A DNA stretch of 64,000 nucleotides from Astrocystis sublimbata. Its lineage: Eukaryota; Ascomycota; Sordariomycetes; Xylariales; Xylariaceae. The translations under genes and the position numbers were made by a program. The notes beneath the pieces are model-generated. The model did no database searches, had not been told where the DNA came from, and saw only the letters and a list, made by a program, of their open reading frames with translations. Shown here one piece after another: positions 57,702-64,000 of the stretch (positions within the stretch are counted from its first letter, which is position 1; each line of letters starts with the position of its first letter). The stretch lies in contig JAJNNY010000002.1 of assembly GCA_022453515.1 (NCBI GenBank), positions 1,240,001 to 1,304,000 of the forward strand, read 5' to 3'.

Positions 57702-60700
57702 ATGGCCACCTTCCTCGAGAACGCATACAGTCTGGTGCACCAGGACAATGCTGCCGATGTGCCGTCCATGTCCGAGCTGCGCACCCAGCTCGAGAAGGGC
57801 ACCGACGAGACCAAGGTCGACACCATGAAGCGCATCCTGACCATCATGCTGAACGGCGACCCCATGCCCCAGCTCCTCATGCACATCATCCGATTCGTCA
57901 TGCCCTCCAAATCCAAGACCCTGAAGAAGCTGCTGTACTTTTACTACGAGATCTGCCCCAAGCTCGATGCCAGCGGGAAGCTGAAGCAGGAGATGATCCT
58001 GGTCTGGTGAGCATGACTAGCCCTGGGACCACGAACCACGTCATGCCTCGAGTCCGCGCTGACTAGCAACCGTAGCAACGGCATTCGGAACGATCTCCAA
58101 CATCCCAACGAGTACATCCGGGGCAACACCTTGCGCTTCCTCTGCAAGCTGCGAGAGGCCGAGCTGATCGAACCCCTCCTGTCGTCTGCGCGATCCTGCC
58201 TCGAGCACCGCCATGCCTATGTGCGAAAGAACGCCGTCTTCGCCGTCGCCTCCATCCATCAGCACTCGCCCTCCCTCATCCCCGACGCTCCAGAACTGAT
58301 CGCCACATTCCTCGACGGAGAGAGCGATGCCACCTGCAAGCGCAATGCCTTCGCTGCCCTATCCAGCATCGACCACGATAGCGCCCTCGCTTTCCTCAGC
58401 AATGTCTTCGATGGCATCCCCAATGCCGAGGAACTGTTACAACTCGTGGAACTCGAGTTCATCCGCAAAGATGCTATTCAGAACCAGCAGAACAAGGTCG
58501 GTCACTACATCGTGCAACTAATCTTGTTCTTCGCTCACATAAGCAGGCCCGGTATCTGAGGCTCATCTTCGACCTCCTAGAAGCCAACACCTCGACCGTT
58601 GTGTACGAGGCTGCCTCCTCATTAACCACCCTTACTTCGAACCCTGTCGCTGTGAAGGCCGCCGCTGCCAAGTTCATTGAGCTCAGTATCAAGGAGGCAG
58701 ACAACAACGTGAAGCTGATTGTCCTGGACCGCGTTGATCAACTTCGCCAGCGAAACGAGGGTATTCTCGATGATCTCATCATGGAGATTCTCCGTGTTCT
58801 CTCAAGTCCTGATATCGATGTCAGGCGGAAAGCTCTTGGAATCGCCATGGAAATGGTGTCGAGCAAGAATGTTGAGGAGGTCATTCTGCTACTCAAGAAG
58901 GAACTGTCTAAAACGGTCGACCAGGAATACGAGAAGAATGCCGAGTACCGACAGCTGCTGATCCAGTCCATCCACCAATGCGCCATCAAGTTCTCCGAGG
59001 TTGCAGCGAGCGTTGTCGATCTGCTGATGGACTTTATTGCGGACTTCAGCAGCACTTCGGCCGTCGATGTCATCAGTTTCGTCAAGGAGGTCGTTGAGAA
59101 GTTTCCGAAGCTGCGACCCACGATTGTCGCACGACTGGTCGATACACTCAGTGAGGTCCGGGCAGGTAAGGTCTACCGGGGGATCGTTTGGATTGTTGGC
59201 GAGTACTCCCTTGAGGAGAATGACATTAAGGATGCATGGAGGAAGATACGCGCCAGTCTGGGCGAGATACCAATCCTGTCGTCGGAGCAGCGCCTACTAG
59301 ACAATGTAGATGGCCCCAACGAACAGGAGACCGAGCAGGTGAACGGCCATTCGAAACCCGCTCAGCCCTCAGGCTCGCGCCGAGTCCTGGCTGACGGTAC
59401 ATACGCCACCGAAACCGCCCTCACCAGTGCTTCGGCGACTGCTGCGAAATTGGAAGCCGTCAAGGCGGCACAAAAGCCTCCGTTGCGGCAACTGATTCTC
59501 GATGGCGATTACTACCTGGCCACCGTTCTCTCAGCTACCTTGACCAAACTGGTCATGCGCCACTCTGAGCTTTCGTCGGATACTGCGCGCACCAATGCCC
59601 TGAAGGCCGAAGCCATGTTGATCATGATCTCCATCATTCGCGTTGGCCAATCTCAATTCGTCAAAGCCCCCATCGATGAAGATTCCGTGGACAGAATAAT
59701 GTCTTGTGTTCGGTCGTTGGCCGAGTTCTCAGCCAACAAACCACTCGAGACCGTCTTCCTCGACGATACCCGAAAGGCCTTCAGGGCTATGGTTCAGGTT
59801 GAAGAGAAGAAGCGGGCAGCGAAAGAGGCTTTCGAAAAGTCGAAGACAGCAATCCAGGTCGATGACGTAGTTCAAATCCGCCAGCTTTCAAAGAAGAACC
59901 ACGGAGAAGGTGCCGACGAGATCGAGTTGGATCTCGAACGGGCGACCGGCGGCGAGTCCACCTCGGAAGATCTCACATCGAAACTGAGCCGCGTCGTACA
60001 ACTTACCGGTTTCTCCGATCCCGTCTACGCCGAAGCCTACGTAAAAGTACACCAGTTTGATATCGTGTTGGATGTCCTGTTAGTCAACCAGACTACTGAG
60101 ACGCTACAGAACCTGTCTGTTGAGTTCGCTACACTCGGTGATCTCAAGGTTGTGGAGCGCCCGACCACCCAAAACTTGGGCCCTCATGACTTCCACAATG
60201 TACAGTGCACCATCAAGGTCTCATCAACCGACACTGGTGTCATTTTCGGCAACGTGGTATACGACGGCGCGCACAGTACTGACACCAATGTGGTCATCCT
60301 CAACGACCTCCATGTCGATATCATGGATTACATCCAGCCCGCCACATGCACCGAGACGCAGTTCCGGACGATGTGGACTGAATTCGAGTGGGAGAACAAG
60401 GTCAACATTAATAGCAAGGCCAAGTCTCTCCGCGAGTTCTTGGATCAACTGATGGCTTGCACAAACATGAACTGTTTGACACCCGCAGCCAGTATGAAGG
60501 GCGATTGCCAGTTCTTAAGTGCCAACTTATATGCCAGAAGCGTATTTGGTATGTTACCCTACCCTCAACATATTTGGTAACACTTGATATAAGACGGACA
60601 CTAACTTCCAATTTAGGAGAGGATGCCTTAGCCAACTTGAGCATAGAAAAGGATGGCGAGGACGGACCCATTACAGGCTTTGTTCGCATAAGAAGCAGGT

Positions 60701-60765
60701 CGCAAGGCCTCGCTTTGAGTCTCGGGTCGCTCAAGGGGCTCAACAAGATCGGAACTGGTGCTTGA
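57702..60765 (+). CDS. SEC26: Coatomer subunit beta (beta-COP, SEC26), 958 aa
   Basis: Beta-COP is part of the COPI coat on Golgi-derived vesicles in retrograde Golgi-to-ER traffic. Exons: 57702-58006, 58076-58496, 58547-60548, 60617-60765. The N-terminal adaptin-like helical solenoid is seen from the start ([58 protein letters not shown]). After a low-complexity hinge at about residues 460-490 come the beta-COP C-terminal appendage blocks [40 protein letters not shown] and [12 protein letters not shown]. The last exon supplies [20 protein letters not shown], the platform end. Size matches yeast Sec26 (973). The ATG at 57702 gives the family start [12 protein letters not shown]. Confidence 0.96.
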
Positions 60766-61782
60766 ATTCCGAGAAGTCATGAAGTATAGCAACAGCAATG
60801 TAGTGCACACCCCCTTGGTGATAGAAGAAGATGTTAGTGAATGTCAATATTCAAATATGTAGGCTCATGAAAAAGGAAGGTTCGGCAAGAGGAAATCCGA
60901 GCGCGAGGCATCCTGGACTTTGTTGGGGTTTGATGAGTCCGCTGGCCCCGAAAAAATGCTGTATGGTAGGTCAGCCAAGGGCGATCTAGATACAATCAAT
61001 TCGAATTATATAACATGTTCATTGGCTGTTCTCAGTTGTGACTCCTTTGGAAATGGTCTATGGATATTAGCAGACCGTATTACGTATGTTCTGATGAAAG
61101 CATTCACTTATCGGCGATGCTAGAATGGTATTGCTTCTTTAAGGCTTATATTGTAAACACTCTGCACTTCAAGACTTGTTTATGTTCCCCAATAGCAAGT
61201 TCATTTTCTTAAGCAAATAATGCAAATATTGTCATGTGAGAGTAAAATCTCAGTAGTAACTTGGCCCAGGGTTGTTCCAATGATCATATCACACCCAACT
61301 AATCAACAGCTTTCCTATGGCATTCGCTTTTTATTCCATCACCGCCTGGTTCTGTTTGGCTAGATTGCATTTGGATGGAAACCATTTGTCTCTCCATGAT
61401 AAGGGCCATAGAATTGAAGAGATCTCAGCCACTTGCGTTCAATCCCGTTCATAGCACATCTCATCCCATCATCCAAGCCTCCGCATTATTCTGTCACCGT
61501 GTATTTTAAATCAACATCTTATGTACCTACAACCTCTTTACCACCTATTATATTTACTTACCCTACTTATCATGCAAAATAATATCCACACCATCAATCT
61601 TCTGTACTCATTATCGAACATATTGTTAGACCCTAGCTAGGCAAGTATATAGCCACCTACTTTTCGGCCGCTGCTAGCAGCAGTCCCCAACACTATCCCA
61701 TCATCCACCTGAGGCAAAAAAACAACAACACATCATCCATCACCTTCTCCGAGAAGTGGCAAGAGCGGCAAAAGATATAATG
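60766..61782. other. Intergenic gap between SEC26 and tRNA-Met
   Basis: It is the 3' side of SEC26 and the downstream side of the minus-strand tRNA. No gene is supported. Confidence 0.55.
61770..61773 (-). terminator. Pol III terminator of tRNA-Met
   Basis: TTTT on the minus strand starts 9 bases after the tRNA discriminator base. Confidence 0.7.
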
Positions 61783-61884
61783 TGTCCTGGGTGAGACTCG
61801 AACTCACGACCTTTGGATAGCCCAGTCTAAGACTGAATCATACGAATATGAGACCAACGCTCTAACCAACTGAGCCACCAAGAC
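61783..61884 (-). tRNA. tRNA-Met (CAT, elongator) with a 28-base intron
   Basis: The mature tRNA has 74 bases. The acceptor stem GTCTTGG pairs fully with CCAGGAC (one G-T pair) and the discriminator is A. The D arm is GCTC-AGTTGGTTA-GAGC, and the T arm GTGAG-TTCGAGT-CTCAC. Joining 61884-61847 to 61818-61783 restores the anticodon loop CTCATAA with anticodon CAT; the intron at 61846-61819 sits one base 3' of the anticodon, the canonical place, and can pair with the anticodon region. Elongator identity is inferred from the D arm and lack of initiator A1-U72. Confidence 0.93.
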
Positions 61885-64000
61885 CTTGACATCTCCTTCA
61901 GTAATGTGCATACGACTCTGTCACAGCAATGATATATATCTTGTTTAGCAAGCGAGGCCAATTTGTAAGATCACGTTCCATGCTATTCAGATACTCTTGA
62001 AGGTGTGGGCAAATTCCAGGCTGCGCTGCTCTTTCTGGTTGCAATTAATAGGGGGGGACTTCAATTGATATTGACGATTTTTAGTGACTTTGTGTGAGGA
62101 AGCTGGATGCATATGAGCTTAGTTTAGATGATGCAGAGCCCTCTTTTTAAAAAAGGATAGGGGCGGTTTGATATTATCTAGGTGAGCATAGAGGGGATAT
62201 TCGGGTATGACAGAGATCTATAGAACAAAAGAGAGGAGAACAGAGGAATGGTCGAAGAAGATGGAGAAGACAAGACGTCACGGGCGAGACAGGTGAGCGA
62301 CGCCCATCGACGCCAGTATGTTTTGTGCCATGGCGTCTCTCGTTGCCAGATCAGGCAGCTGCAAATTGCGCAGAAGCAAAACGTGGGGTAGCGAGCAGAG
62401 AAAACGATGTCACAATTTGCCTCCCTTCGCAGTTGTCGGCCAGGTCAGCTCTCGGTTGCTGGCAATGCTTAAGTGATAGGTGTCTCGGGTGCCCCCAAGT
62501 GGCAATCAGTACGTCCAATGGACGGTTCTCAGAAGTGATGGTTGCATATCTCACCTTGGACAGGTTCTGAGCAGCAGACTTGGGCAGATGCTATTCGTGG
62601 ACGAAGGACCAGGGTGTATGTGCGCTTACTTGCAACCCCAGACCGACCCCAGACCAACCCCAGACTCACCGGATAGCTAGGCAGCAAGGATGCTTAGATT
62701 GGGCTGTGATGGGCGAGATGGGAGAGTGACGAGATGAACTGGTCCAAGATCATCGGACCCTTAACGGCAGGGTTGGTTGATAATGGGCAACTGATGGCGA
62801 AAAAGTGATGGTAAAGTAGTATTTGCGAGGTATTTGGGCACTGGAAGGGAAGCCGAAGAAAGCTAGGATCACATATTCCTTGAGCCTACGCTTACACACT
62901 ATACTGCCTCTTGAGGTAAGAAACCAACCGATCAGCCATGAGGATCTTTTGGCAAAGTCGGGGTAATCCCCATCGATCTTCTGTTGAAGCTTCGTGTTTA
63001 TCCAGCTTGGAATTGACATGGGATATCCAGTCGGATCCATCGGCAATTTTGGTTTACTGCTTTACTCTAGGCGTCGAGTTGTCAAATTAAAGGGACGCAA
63101 GATACGGCAACGTAAATAAGGCATATCTGTCTCAATGCTGAGACTAACTGCTCCGGATCTACTATATGCAAGATCTTGAGCCCCGCAATTAGTTCTTGGA
63201 ATAGCTTGAGACAATTAATATCCCTATGGAAATATATGTCGGCGCCTTGGTATGTGTACCGTAGGTGCATTGAGAATGGCATGTGATCCATGACTTGGCA
63301 AGGCTGCATGCGATACGCGCAATTGACCGAGTGTTTTCTGTCCAACGATGTGTTGTGCCGTTGCTGAACTATGGGAACTAGGTCAATATACTTGGTTGAG
63401 ATTGAGGACGGTGCATAGGCGAGGGGCTGCTGACCACAGCGGTGAACATTTGAGTGGGTTGCAAACTTGCAGTCGACGTATAACGATTCTGTGTGAGGCT
63501 TTGTAATGGAAATGCAGATACAGATCCCACACGTCTGTGTCCATGCAGACGGTCCATGCTACCCACACATGAAGAGTTCTGGAAGTAGACTCGGTCTGGA
63601 CGCTCGAGGACTGTTATGGTTGTGTCGGCATTGACCCAGGCCAATCCGACTCGTTGGAGCCTGCGTTTGATCTTCGCCTTTATCACAAAGCATCTCCTCC
63701 CAAAGCATCTCTTCCGGGAGCATCGTGGGGGACAAGATTGTTGATAACGCATCACCTCGGGGCTGAACATCAGGATCAATAGTCTGAACGCCCACTGGCC
63801 AGAGATGCGAGCGTGCGTGCGCAGATAAAGTACAATAACGCCGAAGATATGCGCGCAGCACAGATCCAGATCTCGCAGATAACTCACAGAGTGGGCATTA
63901 AAATGCCGCAAGCCACAGCAGGTAAGCCACCTTCTTTCTGGCTAGGTACGAGAGGGTGGGTATAGTTCCATGCTGTTCATGTTGTTAAGTGACTGACTGA
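61885..64000. other. Gene-poor right end, about 2.1 kb
   Basis: On the minus strand, 63383-63911 is open in up to three frames (up to 177 codons) and 62750-63345 holds two further frames with protein-like segments, but no family, start or splice chain convinces me. A decayed gene or chance openness is possible. Confidence 0.4.

Noticed and set aside
1..64000. CRISPR arrays, bacterial operons, ribosome binding sites, riboswitches, transposon ends and a secondary-metabolite cluster
   Set aside because: None is visible. The DNA is nuclear fungal, no polyketide or peptide synthetase or tailoring-gene group is present, and no long terminal or inverted repeats were found by eye.

Overview
The window is nuclear DNA of a filamentous ascomycete (Pezizomycotina, probably Sordariomycetes). 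The signs are short spliceosomal introns of about 50-200 bases with GT(A/R)AGT-type donors, CTAAC/CTGAC-like branch points and CAG/TAG acceptors; intron-rich genes spread over both strands; fungal-type proteins such as THO2, TRL1, GID4, MET2 and a PHO84-type transporter; and two nuclear tRNA genes, one with an intron. All gene models were assembled by eye from reading frames, splice signals and family resemblance. Exon edges are therefore predictions, but the phases were checked and close in every model given.

Layout. 0.5-3.5 kb: a secreted manganese-type lipoxygenase (minus), then a gene-free stretch of about 4.3 kb. 7.8-13.8 kb: RRP1 (plus), a sphingoid long-chain-base kinase (minus) and an acyl-CoA-thioesterase-like protein (minus). 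15.0-22.3 kb: the very large THO2 gene (minus). 24.0-25.6 kb: homoserine O-acetyltransferase MET2 (plus). 27.7-30.2 kb: a PHO84-type phosphate permease (plus). 31.2-31.7 kb: a small secreted cysteine-rich protein (minus). 34.3-35.6 kb: an unrecognised gene (plus). 36.1-39.2 kb: a cyclin-L-like protein and dihydroorotase (both minus). 39.6-47.7 kb: tRNA-Asp, tRNA ligase TRL1, an ankyrin protein, RNase P/MRP subunit RPP40 and TRM11. 50.1-54.5 kb: GID4, Mago nashi and an uncharacterised protein. 55.8 kb: a possible 60-residue cysteine-rich protein. 57.7-60.8 kb: beta-COP (SEC26). 61.8 kb: tRNA-Met with an intron. The last 2 kb has no supportable gene.

Functional themes. Most genes are housekeeping and many act on RNA: RRP1 (rRNA), THO2 (mRNA export), TRL1 (tRNA splicing), RPP40 (tRNA 5' end), TRM11 (tRNA methylation), Mago (exon junction complex) and the cyclin-L-like protein. 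Three tRNA-maturation genes plus a tRNA gene lie within 8 kb, and RPP40 and TRM11 are divergent with 410 bases between their start codons. The accessory, possibly host- or niche-facing genes are the secreted lipoxygenase and the small cysteine-rich secreted protein, each beside long gene-poor DNA.

I did not find an obviously new multi-gene system. The observations most worth following are a spliced 5' exon that gives the tRNA ligase a mitochondrial-type leader, the metal-site and stereo-determinant residues of the lipoxygenase, the Kex2-type secreted cysteine-rich protein, and the orphan gene at 34.3-35.6 kb.
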